From positions 1 through 35,780 of the forward strand of contig JAHDEM010000004.1 of NCBI GenBank assembly GCA_020628895.1: DNA of 35,780 nt. Reading direction: 5' to 3'. Below the pieces are notes generated by a model. The model made no database searches. It worked only from the letters and a program-made list of their open reading frames with translations, and had not been told where the DNA came from. The stretch comes from Candidatus Endobugula sp. (GTDB taxonomy: Bacteria; Pseudomonadota; Gammaproteobacteria; Pseudomonadales; Cellvibrionaceae). This document shows positions 27,714-35,780 of the stretch, in pieces (the stretch's first letter is position 1; each line of letters begins with the position of its first letter). A program made the position numbers and the translations under genes.

Positions 27714-28934
27714 TTATCGGTTGGGTTCTAACTTAAGTAGGCCGGCTTGCTGATCAATCTGAAATGAAAATTGCTCTAATATGTTCATTCCTAGTAAGCC
27801 TGATGAATGTGAAGTCGTAGGGAAATCTAATACCGCTACATCTACATTGCTGATGCTGTAGTCGCCAATTGTGAGTGAATTAAGTTGGTAAATGGCCCCA
27901 TCAACTTTACCATTAGCTGTCAAAAAACTTTGTGTGCCTTTAAATGACAAGGGTGTCGAGGTTTTGATTTGTTCATAGAACGACTGGCTAATGGTGGTAA
28001 TGGAAGCGCCAGTGTCAATAAGCAGCTGAACGGGTGTGTTAGCAAATTGCACGGGCAGTATAAACTGGTTAGATATTTTTTTGAGTTTGATGGTGCTGGC
28101 GAGTTGCGGAGTATCGTTTTCCTCTTCTAATAAATCGTATTTTTCCAATAGTTGTTCAACAGTTTGTTGCCACTCTTCTTGATTTGCTAGTTGTTCTGCG
28201 AGTAATTTAGCTGTATCAAACTCCTCTTGATGTAAATGTAATTCGATCAGCCTGAGAGTGACTTGAGGCTCCAGAAAACCAATATCTTGTACGTGGTATA
28301 AAATATTAATCAATTGTCGCCAGTCTTCATTTTGACTTAGTGTATTGTCAATATTTTGGATTTGTAAGTTTAGCTCTGCTAAAACCCTTTTCTTTTCTGT
28401 CTCCGAATAGGCGTAGCTAAATGCCTGTTGGGTAATGTTAAGGGCTTCGTAAAATTGGCCTTGTGATACGTATATTTGAGCCTGTAGTAATAATACGCCA
28501 GTATCATCGTAAATTTCTGAAATGTAGTGATCGATAGCATCGTGTATGCGAGAGAAGTTGACGGGTTTGATGCTTTCAATCTGAATGATGTGCTGAATAA
28601 AAGCTTGTCGGAGTTGTTTGTATTCTTGTTCGGAAATATTCCTGACGGCTAAATATAGTTCCATTGCTTCGGAATATCTTTGGTTTTTGAGTAATTCTAT
28701 AAATAGATAGCCGGTCCCAGTGCTGCTGGCTTGTTCGGCACTATCAAATTGGCTAGCTGAGTTGCAATTGCATTGAGGATGGCTGGAAAGCGTTTCTAGA
28801 GAGTGTTCTGTAATGCTTGTTTGTGCTGAAGAGCGCTCTGTTTGTGTTTGCGCTATGAGATGCTGGTAGCCTAAGTAGTATCCAAGGCCTAGCATAAGCA
28901 GCATGCTAAACATGTAAGTGATGGCTTTTATCAT
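27714..28934 (-). CDS. Membrane-anchored retropepsin-like aspartic protease with helical-repeat middle
   Basis: The 406-aa protein has one N-terminal membrane helix (about 5-22), a polar linker, a helical TPR-like region (about 75-270) and a C-terminal retropepsin-like domain (about 282-403). The catalytic motif is LLIDTGASITTIS with D307. The flap region is followed by GLLGMNILEQF, the second hydrophobic-glycine motif of the fold. A single DTG implies that the active form is a homodimer, as in retroviral proteases. The domain most likely faces the periplasm. The substrate is unknown. It ends 13 bases from the convergent sensor gene, with no terminator seen between them. AGAG precedes the ATG. 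Confidence 0.75.
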   Translation of the reverse strand: MIKAITYMFSMLLMLGLGYYLGYQHLIAQTQTERSSAQTSITEHSLETLSSHPQCNCNSASQFDSAEQASSTGTGYLFIELLKNQRYSEAMELYLAVRNISEQEYKQLRQAFIQHIIQIESIKPVNFSRIHDAIDHYISEIYDDTGVLLLQAQIYVSQGQFYEALNITQQAFSYAYSETEKKRVLAELNLQIQNIDNTLSQNEDWRQLINILYHVQDIGFLEPQVTLRLIELHLHQEEFDTAKLLAEQLANQEEWQQTVEQLLEKYDLLEEENDTPQLASTIKLKKISNQFILPVQFANTPVQLLIDTGASITTISQSFYEQIKTSTPLSFKGTQSFLTANGKVDGAIYQLNSLTIGDYSISNVDVAVLDFPTTSHSSGLLGMNILEQFSFQIDQQAGLLKLEPNR

Positions 28935-29044
28935 TATCTCTAGTTTATCTCTTTTCGGGTATTACTTGTTATTGTAAGAAAAATCACTCCCTCTGTGAAT
29001 GAGTTTGATAGTTTTGTACTGTAGGACAATAGGTATTTTTGCAT

Positions 29045-29084
29045 AATAAAAAAGGCTCTGTTGATGTACTTCAACAGAGCCTTT
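29045..29084 (-). terminator. Terminator of the second EF-G gene
   Basis: AAAGGCTCTGTTGA (29051-29064) and TCAACAGAGCCTTT (29071-29084) are exact complements around six bases. On the minus strand a run of six T and TATTAT follow. It ends the EF-G2 transcript before the aspartic-protease gene. Confidence 0.9.
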
Positions 29085-29113
29085 AAGCGTGCTTTTAAGT
29101 AAGGTTAAATGGC

Positions 29114-31198
29114 TTACTTGTTTGCTTTTCTTTCTTTTTCAGCAGCAATCACTTCTTCAGCTACTTGAGTTGGGCATGGTAGGTAGTGTGAGAACTCCAT
29201 AGAGAACTGACCGCGACCAGAAGTGATGGTACGTAGGTGCCCGATATAGCCAAACATCTCTGACAGTGGTACGTCAGCCTTGATGCGAACACCTGTAGTG
29301 CCTGGCTCTTGATCTTTGATCATGCCGCGACGACGGTTTAAGTCACCAATCACATCACCCACGTGATCTTCTGGTGTAAATACATCAACGTGCATAATAG
29401 GCTCGATCAACTGAGGAGCTGCCTTAGGAATAGACTGGCGGAATGCGCCTTTAGCCGCAATCTCAAACGCCACTGCAGATGAATCCACCGCGTGATAAGC
29501 ACCGTCAAATAGCTCAACTTCGACATCTAATACAGGGAAACCAGCTAGTGTCCCTTCATCCATCATGCCTTTAAAGCCTTTTTCAATGGCAGGGAAGAAT
29601 TCCTTCGGTACATTACCGCCCACAACGGTTGAGCTAAATGAGAAGCCAGCGCCTGGTTCTGCGGGTTTGATGCGGTAGTCAATTTTACCAAACTGACCAG
29701 AACCACCAGACTGTTTCTTATGTGTGTAGCTATCTTCGACAGGCTGGGTAATGGTTTCACGATAAGCTACTTGAGGCTGCCCCACTTCTAGATCAACACC
29801 ATAAGTACGCTTAAGAATATCTACTTTAATGTCTAGGTGTAACTCACCCATACCTTTAAGAATGGTTTCACCGGAGTCTTCGTCAGTTTCAACGCGGAAA
29901 GAAGGATCTTCTGCGACCATTTTACCAATGGCGATACCCATCTTCTCTACACCACCTTTATCTTTTGGTGACACGGCAATTGATATTACTGGCTCTGGGA
30001 AAATCATAGGTTCTAGCGTACATGGGTTATTTGGATCACATAATGTGTGACCAGTTTGTACATTCTTCATACCTACAACCGCGATGATATCACCCGCTTG
30101 GGCTGAATCAATCTCATTGCGCTCATCGGCGTGCATTTCTACCATACGGCCAATACGTTCAGTTTTGCCTGTATAGGAGTTAAGTACCGTCATGCCTTTT
30201 TCTAATTTACCTGAGTAGATACGAATAAAGGTAAGGGCGCCAAAACGGTCATCCATGATTTTAAACGCAAGAGCTCGAAGAGGCTCATCAACGGATACCG
30301 TTGCAACTTCGCCTGTTTCATTGCCTTCTTCGTCGGTCAATGGCTGTGGGTCAACTTCTGTTGGGCTTGGTAGGTAATCAACAACAGCATCTAGTACTAA
30401 TTGAATACCTTTGTTTTTAAATGCCGATCCACAGAATGTTGGGAAGAAGTCTAGAGCGATGGTGCCTTTACGGATACAGCGCTTAATATCTTCTAAAGAA
30501 GGCTCTTCACCTTCCATGTAAGCCATTAATAGATCATCATCTTGCTCAAGAGCAGTTTCAACTAGCTCTTCGCGGTATTGAGCAGCTTTTTCAACCATAT
30601 CTTCTGGAATATCTACTACATCATAGTTTTCTGGTTGGCCTGAATCATCCCATACGTAAGCTTTTTGGGTTAGTACGTCAACAACTCCAGTAAAATCATC
30701 TTCAATACCAATAGGTAGAGTCATGACTAGTGGGTTAGCGCCAAGTACTTTCTTTACCTGACCTACTACACGGTAGAAATCTGCACCCATGCGGTCCAAT
30801 TTGTTAACAAAGATCACTCGAGCGACTTCAGATTCGTTCGCATAGCGCCAGTTGGTTTCTGATTGTGGCTCAACACCACCTGAACCACAGAAAACACCTA
30901 CACCGCCATCAAGTACTTTAAGTGAGCGGTATACTTCTACTGTAAAATCAACGTGTCCAGGAGTATCAATAATGTTAAGACGGTGGTCTTTCCAAAAACA
31001 GGTAGTTGCGGCTGATTGAATGGTGATTCCGCGCTCAGCTTCTTGTTCCATAAAGTCAGTGGTTGCTGCGCCATCATGTACTTCACCCGTTTTATGGATT
31101 TTACCGGTGAGTTTAAGAATACGTTCTGTCGAGGTGGTTTTGCCTGCATCTACGTGGGCAAAAATACCGATATTTCTATAAAGGGATAAATCAGTCAT
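29114..31198 (-). CDS. fusA2: Elongation factor G, second copy (Vibrio EF-G2 type)
   Basis: The 694-aa product is a complete translational GTPase with AHVDAGKT (14-21), ERGITIQ switch I, DTPGH (78-82) and NKLD (132-135). All five domains are present, with [11 protein letters not shown] in domain IV. It starts [19 protein letters not shown] and matches from memory the EF-G2 of Vibrio much more closely than the str-operon EF-G here. Subtypes elsewhere have split translocation and recycling duties; which applies here is unknown. It has its own promoter with a GC-rich discriminator and a terminator. Codons look well adapted (mostly CGT/CGC Arg, GAA Glu), with only a few rare ones. It lies divergent from the S10 operon, in the region between fusA and rpsJ. 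Confidence 0.95.
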   Translation of the reverse strand: MTDLSLYRNIGIFAHVDAGKTTSTERILKLTGKIHKTGEVHDGAATTDFMEQEAERGITIQSAATTCFWKDHRLNIIDTPGHVDFTVEVYRSLKVLDGGVGVFCGSGGVEPQSETNWRYANESEVARVIFVNKLDRMGADFYRVVGQVKKVLGANPLVMTLPIGIEDDFTGVVDVLTQKAYVWDDSGQPENYDVVDIPEDMVEKAAQYREELVETALEQDDDLLMAYMEGEEPSLEDIKRCIRKGTIALDFFPTFCGSAFKNKGIQLVLDAVVDYLPSPTEVDPQPLTDEEGNETGEVATVSVDEPLRALAFKIMDDRFGALTFIRIYSGKLEKGMTVLNSYTGKTERIGRMVEMHADERNEIDSAQAGDIIAVVGMKNVQTGHTLCDPNNPCTLEPMIFPEPVISIAVSPKDKGGVEKMGIAIGKMVAEDPSFRVETDEDSGETILKGMGELHLDIKVDILKRTYGVDLEVGQPQVAYRETITQPVEDSYTHKKQSGGSGQFGKIDYRIKPAEPGAGFSFSSTVVGGNVPKEFFPAIEKGFKGMMDEGTLAGFPVLDVEVELFDGAYHAVDSSAVAFEIAAKGAFRQSIPKAAPQLIEPIMHVDVFTPEDHVGDVIGDLNRRRGMIKDQEPGTTGVRIKADVPLSEMFGYIGHLRTITSGRGQFSMEFSHYLPCPTQVAEEVIAAEKERKANK

Positions 31199-31290
31199 TT
31201 GGATTTACTCGTTGTGGTTCTTTCAGGTTTAAACAATAAAACGGCCAAAGTTGTTACTCTGCCCATGAATTCGTATAAAAATAGCGCGGC

Positions 31291-31319
31291 ATTATATAGT
31301 AACTACTCCAGTTTGTTGA
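31291..31319 (-). promoter_or_regulatory. Promoter of the second EF-G gene
   Basis: On the minus strand TCAACA (31319-31314), a 17-base spacer and a perfect TATAAT (31296-31291) are followed by GCCGCGC, a GC-rich discriminator typical of growth-rate-controlled promoters. The leader to the ATG at 31198 is about 85 bases. The 351-base gap 31199-31549 holds this promoter and the divergent S10 promoter and no gene. Confidence 0.65.
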
Positions 31320-31440
31320 GAAAAAATGCAAAAAATGACAATTGTTGTTGCCTTTACAGTGTTTTTAGGAAGTTAAGCGATGCTGTATCGCGTTTGCAGG
31401 TGGTTAGTCCGCTAATTGTGTAATTAATTATAATTAGGTG

Positions 31441-31469
31441 TTGACGCGTCCATACCTCATCCCTATAAT
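31441..31469 (+). promoter_or_regulatory. Promoter of the S10 ribosomal protein operon
   Basis: TTGACG (31441-31446), a 17-base spacer and a perfect TATAAT (31464-31469) form a near-consensus sigma-70 promoter. The AT-only run upstream of it (about 31421-31435) looks like an UP element. Transcription from about 31476 gives a leader of about 75 bases, shorter than the L4-controlled S10 leader of E. coli. Confidence 0.88.
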
Positions 31470-31549
31470 TGCGCCTCCATTTTACAGGGGTATGCCAAAA
31501 AGGCTTACCGGCTGTAATCGTTCTTTAAGATTGTTGGAGTTTAGTTGCA

Positions 31550-31861
31550 ATGCAGAATCAGCGTATTCGTATTCGTTTAAAAGCGTTTGATCATAAATTA
31601 ATTGATGCGTCCACGCAGGAGATTGTCGAAACCGTTCGTCGTACAGGCGCTCAGGTTAGAGGTCCGATTCCTTTGCCGACTCGAAAAGAGCGTTTTACTA
31701 TATTGGTTTCGCCGCATGTAAATAAGGATGCGAGAGATCAGTATGAAATCCGTACGCACAAGCGCTTGTTGGATATCGTTGAGCCAACTGAGAAAACTGT
31801 TGATGCACTGATGAAGCTAGATTTGGCTGCTGGTGTTGAAGTTCAGATTTCACTAGGTTAG
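31550..31861 (+). CDS. rpsJ: 30S ribosomal protein S10 / NusE
   Basis: S10 is a 30S head protein and, as NusE, pairs with NusB and NusG in antitermination. The 103-aa product starts [19 protein letters not shown] and contains the loop [20 protein letters not shown]. Length equals E. coli. TTGGAG precedes the ATG. It is the first gene of the S10 operon, but it lies after the accessory block rather than directly after fusA-tufA. Confidence 0.98.
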   Translation: MQNQRIRIRLKAFDHKLIDASTQEIVETVRRTGAQVRGPIPLPTRKERFTILVSPHVNKDARDQYEIRTHKRLLDIVEPTEKTVDALMKLDLAAGVEVQISLG

Positions 31862-32036
31862 GTTCGGCGATTAGTCGTTTAAGTGTTTATCACTTAAGTT
31901 GGTAGCTGAACACCAAGCATGATTCGCCATAATGAGCGGGTCTTGTGTAACGCTCTGAAATGGGCGGCCATAGCGGGTCTCGCCAAAGCTTAGGTTTTGG
32001 TGGGTGAATAGCCCCGTACACTAAGAGGTTAAAAAA
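31862..32036 (+). promoter_or_regulatory. Long structured spacer between rpsJ and rplC
   Basis: This spacer is 175 bases long and highly self-complementary. GTTCGGC (31862-31868, directly after rpsJ) can pair with GCTGAAC a little downstream. Inside lies TTAAGTG-TTTAT-CACTTAA. GAGCG (31934-31938) pairs with CGCTC (31951-31955), GGCG with CGCC (31963-31966 with 31981-31984), and CCAAA with TTTGG (31983-32000, competing). AAGAGGT before rplC is the ribosome binding site. No ORF or promoter is convincing. Confidence 0.45.
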
Positions 32037-32675
32037 ATGACGATAGGTCTCGTCGGCCGCAAGAGCGGCATGACTCGTATATTCGCAGAAGATGGGGCGT
32101 CTATTCCGGTTACAGTAATCGAAGTAGAGCCAAATCGTATCACGCAGGTTAAGAGCGTAGAAACCGACGGTTATAGTGCAGTTCAAGTTACCGTAGGGTC
32201 TCGCCGTTCCTCGCGCGTTTCAAAATCTGAAGCTGGACATTTCGCCAAGGCAAGTACTGAAGCTGGTCGTGGTGTTTGGGAGCTTCGTAATGACGCTGAA
32301 GAATCTTTTGAGATTGGTGGTGAGATCACTGTGTCAGCTTTTGAAGCTGGTCAGAAGGTTGATATTACTGGTACGTCTAAAGGTAAAGGTTTTGCTGGTG
32401 GTGTTAAGCGTTGGAATTTTGCTATGCAAGATGCCACTCATGGTAACTCCATATCGCACCGTGCTCCAGGTTCTATTGGTCAGTGTCAGACTCCTGGTCG
32501 TGTATTCAAAGGCAAGAAAATGGCTGGGCACATGGGTGCTGAAAAAGTCACAGTTCAAACCTTGGAAGTTGTTCGAGTGGATGCTGAACGCAATTTGTTA
32601 TTAATTAAAGGCGCGGTTCCGGGCGCTCCAGGTGGCGATGTTGTTGTTCGTCCAGCTGTAAAAGCTAAGGCCTAA
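32037..32675 (+). CDS. rplC: 50S ribosomal protein L3
   Basis: L3 starts 50S assembly and reaches toward the peptidyl-transferase centre. The 212-aa product starts [16 protein letters not shown] and carries [17 protein letters not shown], the extended-loop [20 protein letters not shown] region and [14 protein letters not shown]. The conserved glutamine that is methylated by PrmB lies in this loop in E. coli. AAGAGGT precedes the ATG. rplD follows after 11 bases. Confidence 0.98.
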   Translation: MTIGLVGRKSGMTRIFAEDGASIPVTVIEVEPNRITQVKSVETDGYSAVQVTVGSRRSSRVSKSEAGHFAKASTEAGRGVWELRNDAEESFEIGGEITVSAFEAGQKVDITGTSKGKGFAGGVKRWNFAMQDATHGNSISHRAPGSIGQCQTPGRVFKGKKMAGHMGAEKVTVQTLEVVRVDAERNLLLIKGAVPGAPGGDVVVRPAVKAKA

Positions 32676-32686
32676 GGGGAGTTAAT

Positions 32687-33301
32687 ATGGAATTAAGTAT
32701 TTCAACACCTAAAGGCGCTGCAGGTACTGTGGAGGTATCTGAGTTAACTTTTGGTAAAGAATTTAATCAAGATTTGGTGCATCAGGCTGTAGTTTCTTAT
32801 CAGGCGGCTTCTCGTCAGGGGACTAAAGCCCAGAAAAATCGCGCTGCGGTTTCTGGTGGTGGTGCCAAGCCTTGGAAGCAAAAGGGTAGTGGTCGTGCTC
32901 GTGCGGGTACTTCTCGTAGCCCAATTTGGCGCAGTGGTGGTGTAACTTTTGCTGCTCAGCCGCGCAACTATGAACAGAAGATTAACAGAAAAATGTATCG
33001 TGCTGCTATGCGATGCATTTTGTCTGAGCTTGCTCGTCAGGATCGTTTAACAGTTGTTGAGTCTATTAGCTTGGATGCTCCTAAGACTAAAGGTTTAGTT
33101 CAGCATTTGGCGCAGTATGATGTCGCTGAAGCGTTGATCGTGACTGAGGAAGTGAATACTAATTTGTATTTGGCTTCTCGCAACCTTCATAAGGTTGATG
33201 TGATCGATGCGCAGGGTATTAATCCGCTAAGTTTAATTGCGTTTGATCGTGTTGTTATCACGGTTGATGCGCTGAAGAAGGTTGAGGAGTCATTAGCATG
33301 A
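32687..33301 (+). CDS. rplD: 50S ribosomal protein L4
   Basis: L4 lines the exit tunnel and in E. coli also represses the S10 operon. The 204-aa product has the long rRNA-threading loop with [19 protein letters not shown] and [13 protein letters not shown], and the globular domain to the end. Its stop overlaps the rplW start in ATGA (33298-33301), so translation is probably coupled. Whether L4 regulates this operon is open, because the leader is short. Confidence 0.98.
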   Translation: MELSISTPKGAAGTVEVSELTFGKEFNQDLVHQAVVSYQAASRQGTKAQKNRAAVSGGGAKPWKQKGSGRARAGTSRSPIWRSGGVTFAAQPRNYEQKINRKMYRAAMRCILSELARQDRLTVVESISLDAPKTKGLVQHLAQYDVAEALIVTEEVNTNLYLASRNLHKVDVIDAQGINPLSLIAFDRVVITVDALKKVEESLA

Positions 33302-33603
33302 GTCAGTCTTATCAAGAGCGTCTGTACAAAGTCTTGCTAGCTCCAGTGATTTCTGAAAAAGCGGCAATGGCGTCAGAGTCTGCTAATCAGGTTGTTTTCA
33401 AGGTGGCTGTTAATGCGACTAAAGCAGAGATTAAAGCAGCAATAGAAAAACTATTTGATGTGAGTGTTGTGAATGTTAAGACGCTCAAAGTGAAAGGTAA
33501 AACCAAACGTACGCGTCATGGCTTGGGTCAGCGCAGCGATTGGAAAAAAGCCTATGTTCGTTTGGCTGAAGGTCAAGATATTGACTTCGCGGTAGCAGAG
33601 TAA
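33298..33603 (+). CDS. rplW: 50S ribosomal protein L23
   Basis: L23 sits at the tunnel exit and docks trigger factor and SRP. The 101-aa product contains the signature [16 protein letters not shown], the [18 protein letters not shown] helix and the [20 protein letters not shown] loop (split here by motif). It starts within the rplD stop and is followed by rplB after 11 bases. Confidence 0.97.
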   Translation: MSQSYQERLYKVLLAPVISEKAAMASESANQVVFKVAVNATKAEIKAAIEKLFDVSVVNVKTLKVKGKTKRTRHGLGQRSDWKKAYVRLAEGQDIDFAVAE

Positions 33604-33614
33604 GGGGATAAAAA

Positions 33615-34442
33615 ATGGCAGTTGTAAAACGTAAACCAACGTCCGCCGGTCGCCGCTTTGTTGTTAGTGTCGTTAGTGCGGATTTGCATAAAGGGGCACC
33701 TTATGCGCCTTTGTTGGAAAAAAAATCAAAAAGTGGTGGCCGTAATAATGATGGCCGCATAACTACTCGTCATATTGGCGGTGGTCATAAGCAACATTAT
33801 CGTTTGATCGACTTCAAGCGTAATAAAGATGGCATTCCTGCTACTGTTGAGCGTTTAGAGTACGATCCAAATCGTACAGCTCACATTGCCTTAGTATGTT
33901 ATGCCGACGGTGAGCGTCGTTATATTATTGCGCCAAAAGGTATTTCAGCGGGTGATAAAATTGAGTCAGGTGAAGCTGCGGCAATCAAGCCTGGTAACAC
34001 ATTGCCAATTCGTAATATCCCTGTAGGTAGTACGATCCATTGTGTTGAGCTAAAGCCAGGAAAAGGTGCTCAAATTGCTCGATCAGCAGGTACTTCAGTG
34101 CAGCTAGTTGCCCGTGAAGGATCTTATGCAACATTGCGTTTACGTAGTGGTGAGATGCGTAAGGTGCTTTCTGAATGTCGTGCGACATTGGGTGAGGTGT
34201 CTAATGGCGAGCACGGCCTGCGTTCGCTAGGTAAAGCTGGTGCGTCACGCTGGCGTGGTGTTCGACCAACCGTTCGCGGTGTGGCTATGAACCCAGTCGA
34301 CCATCCGCATGGTGGTGGTGAAGGTCGTACATCGGGTGGTCGTCATCCGGTCAGTCCATGGGGTACGCCAACTAAGGGTTATAAGACTCGTAGTAATAAG
34401 CGTACAGATAAAATGATTGTTCGTCGTCGCGGTAAGAAATAA
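33615..34442 (+). CDS. rplB: 50S ribosomal protein L2
   Basis: L2 is required for subunit association and supports peptidyl transfer. The 275-aa product begins [17 protein letters not shown] and includes the rRNA-binding [19 protein letters not shown] and the C-terminal [15 protein letters not shown] with the conserved histidine important for activity. The tail ends in [17 protein letters not shown] lies upstream of the ATG. rpsS follows after 42 bases. Confidence 0.98.
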   Translation: MAVVKRKPTSAGRRFVVSVVSADLHKGAPYAPLLEKKSKSGGRNNDGRITTRHIGGGHKQHYRLIDFKRNKDGIPATVERLEYDPNRTAHIALVCYADGERRYIIAPKGISAGDKIESGEAAAIKPGNTLPIRNIPVGSTIHCVELKPGKGAQIARSAGTSVQLVAREGSYATLRLRSGEMRKVLSECRATLGEVSNGEHGLRSLGKAGASRWRGVRPTVRGVAMNPVDHPHGGGEGRTSGGRHPVSPWGTPTKGYKTRSNKRTDKMIVRRRGKK

Positions 34443-34484
34443 TCGCGGCCTCGGTTAAGCAAAGCTGATTAAGAGGAAAGAACA

Positions 34485-34760
34485 GTGCCACGTTCACTGA
34501 AGAAAGGCCCATTCATTGATCTTCACTTGTTGAAGAAAGTTGAAGCAGCGGCTGAGAAAAATGACCGTCGCCCGATCAAAACTTGGTCGCGTCGTTCAAT
34601 GATTTTGCCAAATATGGTTGGTTTGACGATTGCTGTACATAATGGCCGTCAGCATGTTCCTGTATTGGTTAATGAAGAGATGGTTGGCCACAAGTTAGGT
34701 GAGTTCGCTGTAACGCGTACCTATAAAGGCCACGTCGCTGATAAAAAAGCGAAGCGTTAA
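34485..34760 (+). CDS. rpsS: 30S ribosomal protein S19
   Basis: S19 pairs with S13 in the 30S head and contacts the A-site region. The 91-aa product starts with GTG ([18 protein letters not shown]) behind AAGAGGAAAG, and has the signature [20 protein letters not shown] and [11 protein letters not shown]. Its length matches E. coli (92). Confidence 0.98.
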   Translation: MPRSLKKGPFIDLHLLKKVEAAAEKNDRRPIKTWSRRSMILPNMVGLTIAVHNGRQHVPVLVNEEMVGHKLGEFAVTRTYKGHVADKKAKR

Positions 34761-34770
34761 GGAGTTGATG

Positions 34771-35100
34771 ATGGAAGTAGCAGCAAAATTAAGTGGTGCG
34801 CGCTTATCAGCTCAGAAAGCTCGCTTGGTTGCGGATCAAATCCGTGGCAAACATGTTGAAGAAGCGCTAGATCTTTTAACGTTTAGTAAAAAGAAAGGTG
34901 CGGAAATCATTAAGAAAGTCCTTGAAAGTGCTATTGCTAACGCAGAGCAAAATGAAGGTGCTGATGTTGATGAGTTACGAGTGTCAACAATTTTTGTTGA
35001 TGAAGGCATGACAATGAAGCGCATTCGACCGCGTGCTAAAGGCCGTGCTGATCGAATTCTAAAGCGCAGTTGTCATATTACAGTTAAAGTCGCCGACTAA
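34771..35100 (+). CDS. rplV: 50S ribosomal protein L22
   Basis: L22 spans the 50S subunit and its beta-hairpin lines the exit tunnel, a site of macrolide-resistance changes. The 109-aa product starts [19 protein letters not shown]. The hairpin region [20 protein letters not shown] shows no deletion. In-frame TTG (34765) and ATG (34768) codons lie upstream, but AAGGAG is spaced 6 bases from the ATG at 34771, and this gives the E. coli length (110). Confidence 0.97.
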   Translation: MEVAAKLSGARLSAQKARLVADQIRGKHVEEALDLLTFSKKKGAEIIKKVLESAIANAEQNEGADVDELRVSTIFVDEGMTMKRIRPRAKGRADRILKRSCHITVKVAD

Positions 35101-35116
35101 TAAGAGAGCGAACGTT

Positions 35117-35780
35117 ATGGGTCAAAAAGTACATCCAACGGGTATTCGTCTAGGTATCGTTAAAAAGCATACTTCGACGTGGTACGCCAGCAACAACGAC
35201 TATGCAGATAAGCTTCATGCGGATCTGACTGTTAGAGAATATATCGAAGATAAGCTTTCTAATGCGTCGGTTAGTCGTGTTGATATTGAGCGTCCAGCTA
35301 ATACAGCAAAAATAACGATTCATACGGCTCGTCCAGGTATCGTTATTGGTAAGAAAGGTGAAGATGTTGAAAAGCTTCGCAACGAAGTGACTAAGCGTAT
35401 GGGTGTTCCTGTACACATCAACATTGAAGAAATTCGTAAGCCAGATCTAGATGCAAAATTAGTTGCTGAGAGTGTAGCTAATCAATTGGAGCGTCGAGTT
35501 ATGTTCCGTCGTGCTATGAAGCGCGCGGTACAAAATGCAATGCGCCAAGGGGCTGAAGGTATCAAGATTCAAGTGGGCGGCCGTTTAGGTGGTGCTGAGA
35601 TTGCACGATCTGAGTGGTATCGTGAAGGTCGTGTACCTTTGCATACGCTTCGCGCAGATATTGATTACTCAACAGCCGAAGCTTCAACAACTTATGGCAT
35701 CATTGGTGTTAAGGTTTGGATATTCAAGGGTGAAGTTATTGGTGATGCTGTTGAAGTTGAACCAGCACCTAAAAAGAAAA
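35117..35780 (+). CDS. rpsC: 30S ribosomal protein S3 (partial, runs off the window)
   Basis: S3 forms part of the mRNA entry channel and the 30S head. The frame opens at the ATG at 35117 ([18 protein letters not shown]) and is still open at the window end after 221 codons; the family is about 228-235 aa, so only a few residues are missing. The KH domain with [17 protein letters not shown] and the C-terminal domain with [19 protein letters not shown] are present. GAGAGCG precedes the start, 16 bases after rplV. Confidence 0.97.
   Translation, partial: MGQKVHPTGIRLGIVKKHTSTWYASNNDYADKLHADLTVREYIEDKLSNASVSRVDIERPANTAKITIHTARPGIVIGKKGEDVEKLRNEVTKRMGVPVHINIEEIRKPDLDAKLVAESVANQLERRVMFRRAMKRAVQNAMRQGAEGIKIQVGGRLGGAEIARSEWYREGRVPLHTLRADIDYSTAEASTTYGIIGVKVWIFKGEVIGDAVEVEPAPKKK

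Noticed and set aside
31199-31423. ORF of 74 codons in the EF-G2/rpsJ gap
   Set aside because: It begins with TTG at the edge of EF-G2 without a ribosome binding site and lies across the EF-G2 promoter on the other strand.

Overview
The window is a core-genome stretch of a gammaproteobacterium with moderate-to-low G+C. The gene order alr-birA-coaX-SPOR-tRNA(Thr,Tyr,Gly,Thr)-tuf-tRNA(Trp)-secE-nusG-rplKAJL-rpoBC-...-rpsL-rpsG-fusA-...-rpsJ-rplC... is the classic gammaproteobacterial layout, closest to the Pseudomonas/Cellvibrionales arrangement. Three details support this: tRNA-Trp lies between tuf and secE, rpoC starts with TTG, and EF-Tu is the 407-residue type. A marine Cellvibrionales-like bacterium is my best guess; this is inference from gene order and protein features, without any database search.

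Layout. Positions 1-3.8 kb hold a tightly packed operon for alanine racemase, biotin ligase/repressor, type III pantothenate kinase and a membrane-anchored SPOR-type protein. Positions 3.8-6.1 kb hold a stable-RNA-type promoter, four tRNAs, EF-Tu and tRNA-Trp. Positions 6.1-18.4 kb hold secE-nusG, the L11 and L10 operons with a recognisable L10 leader, an attenuator-like hairpin and rpoBC, closed by a strong terminator. Positions 18.5-21 kb are accessory: a Csd6/Pgp2-like L,D-transpeptidase-fold enzyme converges on an exported M14 carboxypeptidase with a heptamer repeat between them, followed by a DoxX-like membrane protein. Positions 21.1-24.5 kb are the str operon (rpsL, rpsG, fusA) with a good promoter and, unusually, a strong terminator between rpsG and fusA.

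Positions 24.5-31.4 kb are the most unusual part. Where many relatives have tufA, this genome has a TAXI-type periplasmic binding protein followed by a PilJ/NarX-type membrane protein with a CheA-like but catalytically degenerate kinase half. A convergent gene encodes a membrane-anchored retropepsin-like protein, and a second complete EF-G (Vibrio EF-G2 type) lies on the minus strand with its own promoter and terminator. Positions 31.4-35.8 kb are the start of the S10 operon (rpsJ, rplC, rplD, rplW, rplB, rpsS, rplV, partial rpsC), driven by a near-consensus promoter divergent from that of EF-G2.

Most of the window serves transcription and translation. The points of interest are the TAXI/pseudo-kinase pair without transporter subunits, the two EF-Gs with apparently different expression logic, the paired peptidoglycan-trimming candidates, and several structured intergenic RNAs. 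I saw no CRISPR array, insertion sequence, prophage gene or rRNA.
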